DNA of 46,882 nucleotides, taken from Desulfosporosinus metallidurans (lineage in GTDB: Bacteria > Bacillota > Desulfitobacteriia > Desulfitobacteriales > Desulfitobacteriaceae). Below, one piece after another: positions 1 to 7,916 of this stretch (position 1 is the first letter of the stretch; each line of letters starts with the position of its first letter). Where the stretch lies: the NCBI RefSeq assembly GCF_001936615.1, contig NZ_MLBF01000037.1, forward strand, positions 1 to 46,882, given 5' to 3'. The position numbers were made by a program, and so were the translations under genes. The notes beneath the pieces were generated by a model. That model ran no database searches. It saw nothing but the letters and a program-made list of their open reading frames with translations, and was not told the origin of the DNA.

Positions 1-146
1 TCTTCACCGACACTATATGTTGATTTAACTGATAGTGTCATAGAACCAGGTAGAGAACTAGCAAAAGCTTGAGTTTGTGAAAATAAGATAGAACTTATTA
101 AAATAAAGCATAAACCTAATACTTTTATTTTTTTACTATTTAGCAT
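1..146 (-). CDS. Exported protein, N-terminal fragment cut by window edge
   Basis: An ATG at 146 follows a good ribosome binding site (GGGAGG at 155-160 on the minus strand) and opens a frame that runs off the left edge. The visible 48 residues start with Met-Leu-Asn-Ser-Lys-Lys, then a hydrophobic stretch of about 15 residues and an AFA-type signal peptidase I site near residue 29. The mature start is Ser/Thr-rich. This is a classical secretion signal, so the product is probably exported. The function cannot be read from the piece present. A different short frame ends at 149, three bases upstream. Confidence 0.65.
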   Translation of the reverse strand, partial: MLNSKKIKVLGLCFILISSILFSQTQAFASSLPGSMTLSVKSTYSVGE

Positions 147-503
147 TGTTATGACCTCCCTCTACACACTACAATATTTTTCATTACCTCAGCATAACCA
201 ACTTTAGGTCCATTTTTCCGTGCTTGCAACAACCTGTTAAAAAGCTGCGACCGACATTCTGAGCTAGAATCTTGGTAGAATTTCCATTGATCTTCATTCG
301 TAAATCCGCCTCCTTCCTGACTTGGCTTTCTTTAAACCCCCTCAATTTTTTATTTGCACTATATAGACGTCTTTAAATTGATTTTGGATTTAAAATAAAG
401 AAAAAAATTTAAAAATATGAAAGGCACGAAGCAGAATATTCACTATGGCTAGTTAGATGTGGATGCAAATTCAACAGAATTAGTGCTTATTTGAGTGCTA
501 TAA
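147..503. other. Gene-poor stretch with weak small frames
   Basis: No clear gene. Two overlapping minus-strand frames are visible. A 37-codon ATG frame (297 to 184) follows an AAGGAGG-like site but has unremarkable composition. A start-less open frame (about 329 to 149) reads more like a real protein end, with Trp, Phe, Tyr and a charged helix, and stops three bases before the exported-protein start. One may be a gene remnant. I cannot choose between them. Confidence 0.3.
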
Positions 504-713
504 TTAGTTGTCATCGTAATACACTGGTTTTTGAATAGTGGGACTCCTGACATCAACACTGTCGGCAGTACACGTTAGTTCCAACTGAAACTGGATCCCG
601 TGCTCACTTCTTCCAGAATAAGCCATGTATATCACACAAATACCCAGTGTTATTGCAATGTGAAAAAATACAATAATGTAATAATATGGGTTACCCTCAA
701 ATATTTCTATTAT
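504..713 (-). CDS. Possible small membrane protein or gene remnant
   Basis: A minus-strand frame is open from 713 to the TAA at 504 (69 codons). It encodes a strongly hydrophobic segment of about 20 residues (Tyr-Tyr-Tyr-Ile-Ile-Val-Phe-Phe onward), then a polar tail ending Tyr-Tyr-Asp-Asp-Asn. The pattern of one transmembrane helix plus a soluble tail looks protein-like. However, no good start codon or ribosome binding site lies upstream of the helix, and the first ATG (626) would cut the helix off. It is either a truncated gene or chance. I do not recognise the family. Confidence 0.3.
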   Translation of the reverse strand: MIEIFEGNPYYYIIVFFHIAITLGICVIYMAYSGRSEHGIQFQLELTCTADSVDVRSPTIQKPVYYDDN

Positions 714-912
714 TTAGTAACTTCGACGAATTATAAAGCATTCCTTTATAAATATTTCGATTCATTATGCTAATATTCTACAGCGTTTTTCCTCGTATGT
801 GAGCTAAAACTAATCTGGCAAAATCGGGATTTTAAGATATTAACAAGAATCATTTGCCTATAATATTATTATAATCAAGTTGATTATAGAATTAATGACA
901 GCGACAAAGGGG

Positions 913-1308
913 TCAGCTCCACCTATACCGCTCCACCATCGGCAGATAGATATGTCCATTAATATTGTTCTCAAATAGGTCATGGGAGGATTCTGCTATC
1001 AGAATATCCTTGTATAGCGATTCCCTGCAAAATTCCTGCAAAGGCTTCGGCACACACAAACCCAATTTATGAATGTCCATATCCTTACAAGCATTTAACA
1101 CTTGCAGATAGTCTTTTGCCTCATGGGGCAGGATGCTTCCGCAGAGCAAACGGATGTCCGCCTCTCTGAATATCGTGGGTGGTTTGATTTCCCCGCAGTC
1201 GTAAATGATGAAGTTGTAGTCTTTATCCAGATCATTGGTAAAATAGGGGTTGACACCGCCGACAGGATAGGCTTCTCCGTCTTTTTCCGCACTTATTACC
1301 ATATTCAA
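913..1308 (-). pseudogene. Truncated CpaE/TadZ-like ATPase remnant
   Basis: This frame encodes about 120 residues closely matching the C-terminal third of the CpaE-like protein at 36755-37837. They share blocks such as EKDGEAYPVG, DKDYNFIIYDCGEIK, LCGSILPHEAKDYLQVL and the FENNINGHIY ending. DNA similarity covers roughly 925-1290 against 36836-37204, with scattered substitutions and one 3-base deletion. It is therefore a diverged relative, not a fresh duplication. The N-terminal two thirds, including the P-loop region, are absent and the last residues differ. It is a relic of a second, related conjugative element in the same orientation. Confidence 0.8.
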
Positions 1309-1478
1309 TCCGGCCTAATCTCAGCAACAGATGCACGCAATATACCGCCTGTTGCTGATGGTGGATAGGTCCCGTTCTTCTTCTATTTTTTATAAGCAAT
1401 ATGACGTTTGATGATTTTGGTTTCAAACTCTCTACAGTCGGCATAGCTGCTTTACTTGGGGCAAAAATGACAAAAAAT

Positions 1479-1519
1479 GGACGTAGGGTATAAGGAAAGC
1501 TCCTTGTAACCCTACGTCC
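1479..1519. terminator. Perfect 11-bp inverted repeat, possible bidirectional terminator
   Basis: GGACGTAGGGT (1479-1489) is exactly complementary to ACCCTACGTCC (1509-1519), with a 19-base loop holding a second GGA/TCC pairing. It is flanked by an A-run on the left and TTAATATTTTAA on the right, so it could end transcripts in either direction. It sits at the junction between the cpaE remnant and the cysteine synthase remnant. It could also be the end of a lost mobile element. Confidence 0.45.
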
Positions 1520-1523
1520 TTAA

Positions 1524-2063
1524 TATTTTAAGCTAATTAAAGAACTAAACGACTTTAGAGCAGACCAATTTCATCATATAGGTAACGTTCATTCTCATGA
1601 GTATCACACAGGAGAAGAAATGTGGGAACAATGTGACGGCGATATTGATGCATATTTGGATTTTGTAGGAACAGCAGGGACATTTATTGGCTATGCAAAA
1701 ACTTTAAAAAGGCACAAATTCGATATTAGATGTTATGTCGTCGAACCAGAAACAGCTTCTTTTTTAGCTGGTAAGCCAGTTTCAAATCCAAACCATAAGA
1801 TACAAGGCGGTGGATACTGTATGGAACTAGGGTTCATAGAGAAAGAGTTGGTATCAGGTTATTTAAGTATTACTAATGAAGAAGCTATTCAGATGGCAAG
1901 AAGTTTAGCTAAAACTGAAGGAATATTTGCAGGTTTTTCTTCTGGGGCAAATGTAGCTGCCGCAATTAAACTTTTAAGTGGTGCTGAGAGAAATAATTCG
2001 ATAGCACTAACAATAAACGATTCAGGATTAAAATATTTAAGCACAGATTTGTATGATGCCTAA
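1524..2063 (+). pseudogene. cysK: Cysteine synthase, C-terminal half
   Basis: The open frame from 1524 to the TAA at 2061-2063 encodes the C-terminal domain of a PLP-dependent cysteine synthase (O-acetylserine sulfhydrylase family). Visible are VGTAGTFIGYAKTLK, matching the family's GTGGT phosphate-binding loop with one Ala substitution, then an IQGGGY block, ITNEEA, and GIFAGFSSGANVAAA near the end. An ATG at 1620 exists, but recognisable family sequence starts upstream without a start codon. The N-terminal half with the PLP lysine is missing, so it cannot be catalytic. It abuts the hairpin at 1479-1519 and is probably a stranded fragment. Confidence 0.75.
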
Positions 2064-2282
2064 TAACAGAAAATGGAACACGCGGGAGCGCCTTATATGA
2101 AGTGCCCTAGGAGTCTGCCCTATATTACTAAACCCATCAAATGTGATACCTAATCTTTCATGTCTTCAACGTCATTAATATCGCATCCCGAAAATGCTCC
2201 AAAATTCACCCAGACGGACTTGTCTGAATCTTAGGAGACGCCCCGATTATCTAATACGGTCTATATCCACACGTTCCGATAG

Positions 2283-2400
2283 GTAATGACACCCCACAGC
2301 ATTACCAGTTAGGGTTCCAAGTCGCGAAGATTGCCAACGAACAGCCGCGTGCATCAACCACGGTTTGGTGCGCGAGGGGGCGCTTTAGGCGATGGCTAAA
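2283..2400 (+). repeat. Structured dispersed repeat, copy A
   Basis: The 380-base gap 2064-2443 has no gene. Its right half carries a short hairpin (GTAATG/CATTAC, 2283-2305) and then the shared block GAAGATTGCCAAC, followed about 15 bases later by GTGCATCAACCACGG and a G-rich tail. The same block order recurs in several intergenic gaps of this window, always plus-oriented. The GTGC-loop-CACGG core resembles domain V of group II introns, shortened. That identity is an inference. Confidence 0.55.
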
Positions 2401-2443
2401 GTGAGTTAAATGTGTCGATGTGCCGGGGCACACTGTTTAACAA

Positions 2444-2686
2444 TCATTCTACAGACTTCTCTTTCCGGGCCTTTTTCTTTAGTGCCTTCTCTTGGCGTTT
2501 CTGATACATCTCATGAATCCAAATACTTACCGGAGCCTTCCACTGTTCACTTTTGCTTGGGATGTTTTTGATCAGACTTCTTGGATTCAATCCCATTTCT
2601 TTGGCCATTTTCACGGTTTCTTCGTTCAGTCTGCATTTCTTTTTTGCTTCAGCCCATTCAACATCCTTGTTGTTATTACTGGCCAT
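2444..2686 (-). CDS. Conserved small protein of unknown function
   Basis: This is an 80-residue, very basic and polar protein. The centre reads AKEMGLNPRSLIKNIPS, then QWKAPVSIWIHEMYQKR, and the tail is almost all Lys, Arg and Glu. I recall this LNPRSLIKN...W pattern from small conserved bacterial proteins but know no function. The ATG at 2686 has a GAAAGGA site upstream. It lies 26 bases downstream of the DUF6429-like gene on the same strand, so the two probably form a transcription unit. No membrane segment or cysteine motif is visible. It may bind nucleic acid, judged only by charge. Confidence 0.65.
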   Translation of the reverse strand: MASNNNKDVEWAEAKKKCRLNEETVKMAKEMGLNPRSLIKNIPSKSEQWKAPVSIWIHEMYQKRQEKALKKKARKEKSVE

Positions 2687-2712
2687 ACCATTGTCCTTTC
2701 TTGGGAAGATTT

Positions 2713-2964
2713 TTATCTAAGAGAATTATTGTCTTCTTTCAAATACCTTCTAGCCAATTCCCGCGCCTTCTCGATACCTTCTTCAGTCAGATATACTGAT
2801 TTTGCACCGCGGCCGTCACTAACCAAACCCCCATCGGCCAATTCATTTAACGACTCGAATGGATACCCTTTCCAACTTCTGCGAACTGTAGTAAATCCAG
2901 CGTCTTCTTCCCAAGATGTTAAATACAACAGCAACAGTGTCAACTCATTAATCGTGTCGCCCAT
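2713..2964 (-). CDS. DUF6429-like protein
   Basis: This 83-residue protein has a winged-helix-like pattern: INELTLLLLYLTSW, then WKGYPFESLNELADGGLV, then AKSVYLTEEGIEKARELARRYL. The order matches what I recall of DUF6429, a small domain often found near mobile elements. The sequence suggests a compact helical domain with a turn, possibly DNA-binding, but no partner is known. The start at 2964 has GGAGT about 12 bases upstream. The next gene follows after 26 bases. Family assignment is from memory of the pattern. Confidence 0.65.
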   Translation of the reverse strand: MGDTINELTLLLLYLTSWEEDAGFTTVRRSWKGYPFESLNELADGGLVSDGRGAKSVYLTEEGIEKARELARRYLKEDNNSLR

Positions 2965-3035
2965 TTGGTGCTAAGTCACTCCTTCTTAATATTTGAGTAA
3001 AAAATTTATCTCATTTTTGCCGAACGTACCCACGC

Positions 3036-3125
3036 TCACAATAACTCGTCACCGAATATTGCCAACTGACATCCGTAGCGCATCAGCCACGGTACGGAGG
3101 CGAGGGGCGTGAGGGGCTTAGATAT
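3036..3125 (+). repeat. Structured dispersed repeat, copy B
   Basis: This is about 90 bases between two minus-strand genes. It has CACAATAACTCGTCACCGAA, ATTGCCAAC, CATCAGCCACGGTACGGAGG and a GAGGGGCGTGAGGGGCTT tail. It lines up with copies A, D, E, F and G. The first block (ATAACTCGTCACCGAA) is nearly identical in copy E. It probably serves no promoter role for the neighbours, which have their own ribosome sites. Confidence 0.55.
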
Positions 3126-3157
3126 ATGTTCTTTAGTCTGCTGCCGGACAACACATC

Positions 3158-3433
3158 TTACATACCCCCAACTCCATTTGAGAACCATGTTAGATAGCTG
3201 ATCGGAATAATAGCATTACATAATAAAGCTATTATTCCGAACAAGAACCTCTTGTTTCTGTATAATGAAATAAGTGAAATTATGACTCCAACGAAAGAAA
3301 TAACGAATACTACTATCAAAGAATATTCAAACAGATAAAACAAGTCCTCGATATGCAAAATGGGCCCTAAAAATACCATTATCACTATCGTTAATGTTGA
3401 TAAAAAGGGGCAAACCCATATATTTTTTACCAT
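3158..3433 (-). CDS. Small membrane protein, three predicted helices
   Basis: This 91-residue hydrophobic protein has three likely transmembrane segments: about residues 8-26 (FLSTLTIVIMVFLGPIL), 33-57 (FEYSLIVVFVISFVGVIISLI) and 64-84 (FLFGIIALLCNAIIPISYL). A short basic loop (YRNKR) sits between helices two and three. An AAGAGGTG site precedes the ATG at 3433. It stands alone between repeat copies B and C. The family is not recognised and no catalytic or transport motif is seen. Confidence 0.65.
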   Translation of the reverse strand: MVKNIWVCPFLSTLTIVIMVFLGPILHIEDLFYLFEYSLIVVFVISFVGVIISLISLYRNKRFLFGIIALLCNAIIPISYLTWFSNGVGGM

Positions 3434-3499
3434 TATAGCACCTCTTAATTAAGGTTTCACTGGAATACCAGTCACCCATCAAAAACGCCCATGTTTCCC

Positions 3500-3697
3500 C
3501 AAGACATTACCTCGGCGGTTCGCCATAGGGGGTTTTAACCAGATGCGCCATTCTTTCATCGTCCATGGTAGTCACCCCGCCACATATCCCAACGACCCTG
3601 TTTACCAAGATTTTACCCCGGCGGGCTGCGCCCATATATGTGCATCAAGCACGGTTCGGAGGCAATATCTCTGGAAGGGCTTAGGGTACGGGCTACA
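3500..3697 (+). repeat. Structured dispersed repeat, copy C (long form)
   Basis: This longer copy has an upstream hairpin-like CATTACC...GGTTCGCC block (3504-3530) and a CATCGTCCATGGTAG block (3558-3572). A second GC hairpin (ACCCCGGCGGGCTGCGCCC) is followed directly by GTGCATCAAGCACGGTTCGG and GGGCTTAGGGTACGG. Copy I at 32.6 kb has the same CATCGTCCCATGGTAG block and the same CGGCGGGTTCGCCC hairpin. This shows the repeat family is about 150-200 bases in its fuller form. Confidence 0.6.
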
Positions 3698-3713
3698 CGC
3701 CATTTCTTAACAA

Positions 3714-4562
3714 CTAACCAATATGTTGAGGTTCATTCCCTACAATTTTATATTTCTCTTCTTCGACGACGGTCCCATCTTCTTTGGCCTTTTTAAACGT
3801 TATCAGGTCATAGCCGTCACTGTTTTTACTTTGAGATGTTTCATAAATATATCTCACACCGTTTTCAAGCCGTTCTCTAGTTCCAATCCAATATGGACAG
3901 TTATTCAACAAGGGATTGGATTTTGTCAATTCTGCGAATAGTTTATTTGATGCCTGTACGTTAATATCTGGAAGCTTCCTTTGTACAGGAGCCGCACTTA
4001 CTTCTGCCGTTCGCCCAATACTTTTTAGGTATTCTGCAGCCTAGGCTTCCTGCTGCTTTGATAGATCCAAATAATACTTGTCTGCTAAAAGCACTTGATC
4101 TTTAAACTTATTGGAGAACATCTTTTTCATTGAATCAATATACGCCGCTCCGTCCTGAGGTTCCTTATAATCAAGCAAAGAGTACTCGCCATGTTCATTT
4201 TTGGAAAATGTTATTACTGTCGGAATGGCTCCACTTCCGCTAACCTTAGTGAAAATGCCATTTTCGAAGCTGAAAGCTCCATAACTCGCTATAGTATAAA
4301 CCTTGGTAGTTTCATTACTCTCCTCGGTACCAAGGATTATGTGTCCCTCAGTGGCAGTTTCCCCAGGTCCATAGGCAGTTATCCTGGATTTTATGGCATG
4401 GCTTACAGAAGTATCAATATCTTTTAAGATTTGAAGTTGTGGCCCCATTGGAGAACTTTGTTTAGTTAGGCCATTTGCCACTAGTACGCCACCCAGAACA
4501 ACCATGCACAATAATCCAACAATAAGCACACGTCTTTTCCTAACACTTGCAAAGTATGCCAC
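3714..4562 (-). pseudogene. BlaR1-like C-terminal protein with in-frame TAG
   Basis: The reading frame from GTG 4562 (GAGGAGG site upstream) runs 173 codons to a TAG at 4041-4043 and then stays open in the same frame for another 108 codons to 3714. The halves read as one protein: SKQQEA, stop, AAEYLKSIGRTAEV. It has one N-terminal membrane helix (about residues 10-30). An extracytoplasmic part follows with EGHIILGTEE, GSGAIPTVITFSKNEHGEY and, after the stop, NNCPYWIGTRE and TFKKAKEDGTVVEE. This resembles the C-terminal sensor part of clostridial M56/BlaR1-like proteins without the protease domain. A single CAG-to-TAG change would explain it. It is either inactivated or read through. Confidence 0.7.
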
Positions 4563-4611
4563 AAGTTTAGCCTCCTCTCTCAGATGAAACTGAGCTGACG
4601 CCAGTTTTACT

Positions 4612-4753
4612 AGACATTACCCAAGCGTGGTTCGCTATGTTTAGTAATGGAACTACCACCCCCCACAAAAAATCGCTACCGAGGATTGCCAACAGAGACC
4701 CATATGCATCGAGCACATTTCGGAGGCGCGGGGTGTAAGGTGTTTAGGGTACG
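4612..4753 (+). repeat. Structured dispersed repeat, copy D
   Basis: Starts with ACATTACC...GTGGTTCGC...GTAATGG, a stem of the domain IV-like type. About 45 bases on come GAGGATTGCCAACAGAG, CATATGCATCGAGCAC and TTTCGGAGGCGCGGGGTG, then TTTAGGGTACG. The CATTAC/GTAATG arms pair perfectly over six bases. It lies between the YCF48-like gene end and the BlaR1-like gene start. Confidence 0.55.
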
Positions 4754-4813
4754 ACTGAAGATGTCGTCAATATAATCCGCCTAACATTCCATAAACATCC
4801 TTGAATTCTAATG

Positions 4814-6046
4814 TTATTTTGGGTATATACGAGTCCAAGTATTTCCTCCATCAGTCGTTTTAAGAAGAGTATTAGGAGAACTGTCCTTTGACCGAACAAG
4901 CACCCAGCCGATCTTGCAATCGGCAAAGTCAAGCTCCATGATGTTTTGCCCTTTCTGAAGCAACTCCTGAAGAGTTTTATCAGGATTGGTTTCACTCCAA
5001 GTCTTGCCCCCATTACTGGTATGATAAAGCTTTCCATTAACCGGAGCAGTGGAACCGGTATCCCGATGTTCCGATCGCCAGTGCCACCAATCATTGGCGT
5101 TAATGAAATCTATTGTTAGGCTTTCAGGCTTGACAGGTTTCCGACTTTGCCACGTTAATCCCCCATCTTGGGTTACGTAAAATATAGTCGCGTATTCAAT
5201 AGTTTTATGGCTTTCAGGTACAAATGTAGTCATGAGAATGCCTTCCTTAGAATCAGTCGAAAGAAATACTGGAGGAGAAACAACATCAATTTCACCGCCT
5301 GAAAAACCATTTGGAAGAACGAGTTTTTGCTGCTGCCAAGTGAGACCGCCGTCCCGCGTCATATACAGCTTATTGCGGGTAGTGCTGGTGTTAGCTCCCA
5401 CTACCCAGCCGGTAGCAGAATTGCGGAAACGAATCGTTCCCCCAAAGGGAAGAGCATTTTGAGAACCATCTGTAATGGATATTTTAGACCATGTAGCCCC
5501 ACTGTCAGTGGTTGCAAACAATTGGCCAGGAGAAGAATTCATGCCGTGATCCGGTTCTATCATCAACCACCCGCGTTCTGAATCTATAAAGTTCAGAGAG
5601 CGGGGGAAGCGTTCGGCACCATTGTTCTCCACCGACACTGGGGCAGACTGCCAGGATTGCCCCCCATTATTGGTCCGGAAAACGATTATTTTGGACCCTT
5701 TGGACCCATCTTCTGTCGATGTTGCCACCCAGACAGTGTTAGCATCGAGAAATGCCAGAGTAGTACCACGAGGATTCGCAAGTTTCTCGGGTGGTGTGAT
5801 ATCCTCCCACTGGTTACCTCCATCGATCGTCCGCAAGATCCTGCCATTGCCTAAAGCCCAGCCGGTGGTTTCAGTAACCATCCGGATAGACGACAGTCCA
5901 AGTGCTTCCTTGGATGTATTGTCAGTCGTATTAACTGGTTGATTTGTTTGAGGCTCAGCAGGTTTCCCCATTGACAAACCAGAGCATCCCACCAGCAACA
6001 AACTTATAATCAATACAGCCACAGGTATGCTAATTTTCTTTTCCAT
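4814..6046 (-). CDS. YCF48/Hcf136-like beta-propeller lipoprotein
   Basis: This 410-residue protein has a lipoprotein signal: a basic start, hydrophobic core and LVGC lipobox at about residues 18-21, so the mature protein is anchored outside the membrane. The body holds repeated GW...T.DGG..W motifs typical of BNR/YCF48 propellers: GWALGNGRILRTIDGGNQW, TNNGGQSWQ, ATTDSGATWSK, TRDGGLTWQ, VTQDGGLTWQS, TSNGGKTWSE and KTTDGGNTWTR at the end. Such folds act as scaffolds or carbohydrate/protein binders. In bacteria outside the photosynthetic lineage the role is usually unknown. An AGGGAGAAGG site precedes ATG 6046. It is flanked by repeat copies D and E. Confidence 0.85.
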   Translation of the reverse strand: MEKKISIPVAVLIISLLLVGCSGLSMGKPAEPQTNQPVNTTDNTSKEALGLSSIRMVTETTGWALGNGRILRTIDGGNQWEDITPPEKLANPRGTTLAFLDANTVWVATSTEDGSKGSKIIVFRTNNGGQSWQSAPVSVENNGAERFPRSLNFIDSERGWLMIEPDHGMNSSPGQLFATTDSGATWSKISITDGSQNALPFGGTIRFRNSATGWVVGANTSTTRNKLYMTRDGGLTWQQQKLVLPNGFSGGEIDVVSPPVFLSTDSKEGILMTTFVPESHKTIEYATIFYVTQDGGLTWQSRKPVKPESLTIDFINANDWWHWRSEHRDTGSTAPVNGKLYHTSNGGKTWSETNPDKTLQELLQKGQNIMELDFADCKIGWVLVRSKDSSPNTLLKTTDGGNTWTRIYPK

Positions 6047-6084
6047 TAAAGCCTTCTCCCTTTCCTCAACGCCTTCCAGTTTGC

Positions 6085-6206
6085 CTAGACTTTCCCCCTG
6101 CGTGGTTCGCTTTGTTTAGTAACGTACCTACCTACCGCCTACGATAACTCGTCACCGAAGATTGCCAATGGAGGGCTATATGTATCAAGCACAGTTCAGA
6201 GGCCAG
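6085..6206 (+). repeat. Structured dispersed repeat, copy E
   Basis: CTAGACTTTCCCCCTGCG and TGGTTCGC are followed by the shared ACGATAACTCGTCACCGAAG, ATTGCCAATG and TGTATCAAGCACAGTTCAG. It ends 24 bases beyond the stop of the next minus-strand gene. The G-rich tail seen in other copies is missing or degraded here. Confidence 0.5.
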
Positions 6207-6229
6207 CTATCATATTGTCTTTTTTCTAA

Positions 6230-6979
6230 TTATTTTGATCCTCCAACACCTATAGACTTCATGCACCGTAGGATTTTTATGGCATCACCTGGGTTATCCC
6301 GCCAGTCTAGCAGATACCAGACTGAATCATTCACCTTCCAGAAGATTTCTGTGGTAGGGTGGTTTGCGCCAAGATAAAGGAAATATAATTTCCCGGGGGA
6401 ACCCGAAAGAGCCAGGCCATTTACTCCAATGGTTTTGATGATCTCGGAGGCATAATTTCTGGTGCTATCCTCTTTATTGTTCGGTCGAGCCGCAACAAAG
6501 TAACTCCACTGACCAATTTCCCATGAGATTGCCCTATAAGCATCAAGGTCCATAATATATTCCTTGCCTTCAATTCCATTAGGAAGGGTGATCGTTTTTA
6601 CTTCTTTGTTTTCATTGATAAACTGCTCTACTATTGGTGGTCCTAGAGGGTTCTCAATGTTACCGGAAAGTGTCCCTGCATATGTACCGGTATCGGTTCT
6701 TTGATCTGGAGTCCACTGGTCGATTTCTATCGTAAATCTATTCTTGCTTGTTTCGAGATTAAGATGCCACTTATTTTCCTGATAAGGGGGAGGAAGGTAA
6801 GATGGTAAATAAACAGGGAAATTACTGGTTTCTAACAACAACTTTCCGGAAATAGGTCTAAATGGTGTGGCTATTTTCGTTATTGTTCCACCTTCAACCA
6901 TAAATGCTTTTGTACCCATAGATGAAATTAGGATGACTATAAAAATGATCGTAATGGCAAATGAAGTCGTTATTTTCAT
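6230..6979 (-). CDS. Exported or membrane-anchored protein of unknown function
   Basis: The start is set at ATG 6979, which has an AAGGAGAG site. The frame is open 32 codons further but without a better site. The 249-residue product begins with a signal or anchor helix (about residues 5-25, ITTSFAITIIFIVILISSMG). The exported part has PVYLPSYLPPPY near the front and ITLPNGIEGKEYIMD and ISWEIGQWSYFVAARP in the middle. This layout resembles Firmicute exported proteins of the DUF4367 kind, but I am not confident of the family. It sits alone between repeat copies E and F. Confidence 0.65.
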   Translation of the reverse strand: MKITTSFAITIIFIVILISSMGTKAFMVEGGTITKIATPFRPISGKLLLETSNFPVYLPSYLPPPYQENKWHLNLETSKNRFTIEIDQWTPDQRTDTGTYAGTLSGNIENPLGPPIVEQFINENKEVKTITLPNGIEGKEYIMDLDAYRAISWEIGQWSYFVAARPNNKEDSTRNYASEIIKTIGVNGLALSGSPGKLYFLYLGANHPTTEIFWKVNDSVWYLLDWRDNPGDAIKILRCMKSIGVGGSK

Positions 6980-7035
6980 ATGATTTCTCTCCTTGGCCTT
7001 GAAATTTTTCGGCGATTCAAGTGCCCGAATAAATA

Positions 7036-7180
7036 CCCACGATATACTCCCCGGTGTTAAGCCTAATACACCCACCGCCCCACTATAGCAGATCCTCTAA
7101 GATTACCAACAAACCACCGCCCTCATCAACCACGGTTCGGAGGCGCGGCGGCGGGAGAGATCTTTGGGCACGGCTAGCGG
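7036..7180 (+). repeat. Structured dispersed repeat, copy F
   Basis: Contains AAGATTACCAACAAACC, CATCAACCACGGTTCGGAGG, a GCGGCGGCGGGAG tail and CTTTGGGCACGGCTAGC. The order is the same as in copies A, B and G. The upstream hairpin block is poorly conserved. Confidence 0.5.
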
Positions 7181-7261
7181 AATGGGAAAATGGACAAGCA
7201 GGGAAGATGCAGTGTGAATGTGCTGTAAGAAGGCAATTGATTTTGCTTTGCAATTTCCTAT

Positions 7262-7438
7262 TTAATTCTTCTTGCTGTTTTCTAACAAATCTATGATTCG
7301 ATCGAGTTTCCTCAAAACCTCCATGTCACTTTTCCGCTTGTTCGAAATGGATATTAACTTAAACAATATTAAGCAAATGACTAAAAACGAAACCACCTGT
7401 GCGATTAAAGTATAATCAATAGCAATTGGACTACCCAC
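7262..7438 (-). CDS. Small single-helix membrane protein (DUF4083-like pattern)
   Basis: This is a 58-codon gene too short for standard ORF cut-offs. GTG at 7438 is preceded by GGAGG with a seven-base spacer, which is ideal. The protein has one transmembrane helix (about residues 9-30, TLIAQVVSFLVICLILFKLI), a basic NKRK stop-transfer signal, and an amphipathic C-terminal helix ending KLDRIIDLLENSKKN. That helix-plus-coil layout is what I recall for DUF4083-type small membrane proteins. It lies alone between repeat copies F and G, in the same orientation as its neighbours. Confidence 0.7.
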   Translation of the reverse strand: MGSPIAIDYTLIAQVVSFLVICLILFKLISISNKRKSDMEVLRKLDRIIDLLENSKKN

Positions 7439-7550
7439 CGAAATTCCTCCCCATGCAACAATATAGACGACATTTATAAAATTGATTAAGGTTCAGATAA
7501 ACGTAATCACGTTAAACATTCCCACCAATGCTCCAACGCAATCTGTTTCC

Positions 7551-7700
7551 TTAGACTTTACCCCACTGGGATCGCTTTATTTACTAACAAACTCATTCAC
7601 CCACGATAACTGTCACCGACGATTACCAACATTCACCCGTACCGCATCAACCACGGTTTGGAGGCGAAGGGCGGGTGAGGGAGCTTTGGGTACGTTTAGC
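7551..7700 (+). repeat. Structured dispersed repeat, copy G
   Basis: Contains CTTTACCCCACTGGGATCGC, CCACGATAACTGTCACCGAC, GATTACCAAC, CGCATCAACCACGGTTTGG, AGGCGAAGGGCGGGTGAGGG and CTTTGGGTACG. All shared blocks are present in the same order, making it one of the better preserved copies of the short form. Confidence 0.6.
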
Positions 7701-7715
7701 CACTAGGAGTACAAC

Positions 7716-7916
7716 TCAAATCAGCGTGTGAGGGCTTCGATTATAGTCCCATGTAAAAGTCTCTTTAGTGATTCCTCGCCATTTATCTCCTGAAATTGAG
7801 CAATCCATTCCCTTACGATCCCCAATACCTGCTCCATACTCAGTTCGCCCTTGCCGTATTTTCGCAGTCCCATCTATTACAACAGCAATCTTTTCATCTT
7901 TTCTCTTCTTTGACAT
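7716..7916 (-). CDS. Small protein of unknown function, coupled to upstream gene
   Basis: This is a 66-residue protein. Its ATG (7916) overlaps the stop of the upstream gene as TAATG, so translation is probably coupled. The sequence is charged with an IAVVIDGTAKIRQGRTEYGAGIG core and no membrane segment. I do not recognise it. Its existence is supported by the tight overlap and by sharing strand and spacing with its neighbour. The two genes may encode a small two-component complex, for example a toxin and its partner, but that is a guess from layout only. Confidence 0.5.
   Translation of the reverse strand: MSKKRKDEKIAVVIDGTAKIRQGRTEYGAGIGDRKGMDCSISGDKWRGITKETFTWDYNRSPHTLI

Noticed and set aside
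4041..4043. Pyrrolysine at the in-frame TAG
   Set aside because: Known pyrrolysine proteins are mostly methylamine methyltransferases. No sign of such a protein or of pyl genes here. A nonsense mutation is simpler.
2283..7700. The dispersed repeats as attC sites of an integron
   Set aside because: Cassette-like order is suggestive, but the GTTRRRY/RYYYAAC cores are not found at the expected ends and no integron integrase is in the window. Kept only as an alternative.
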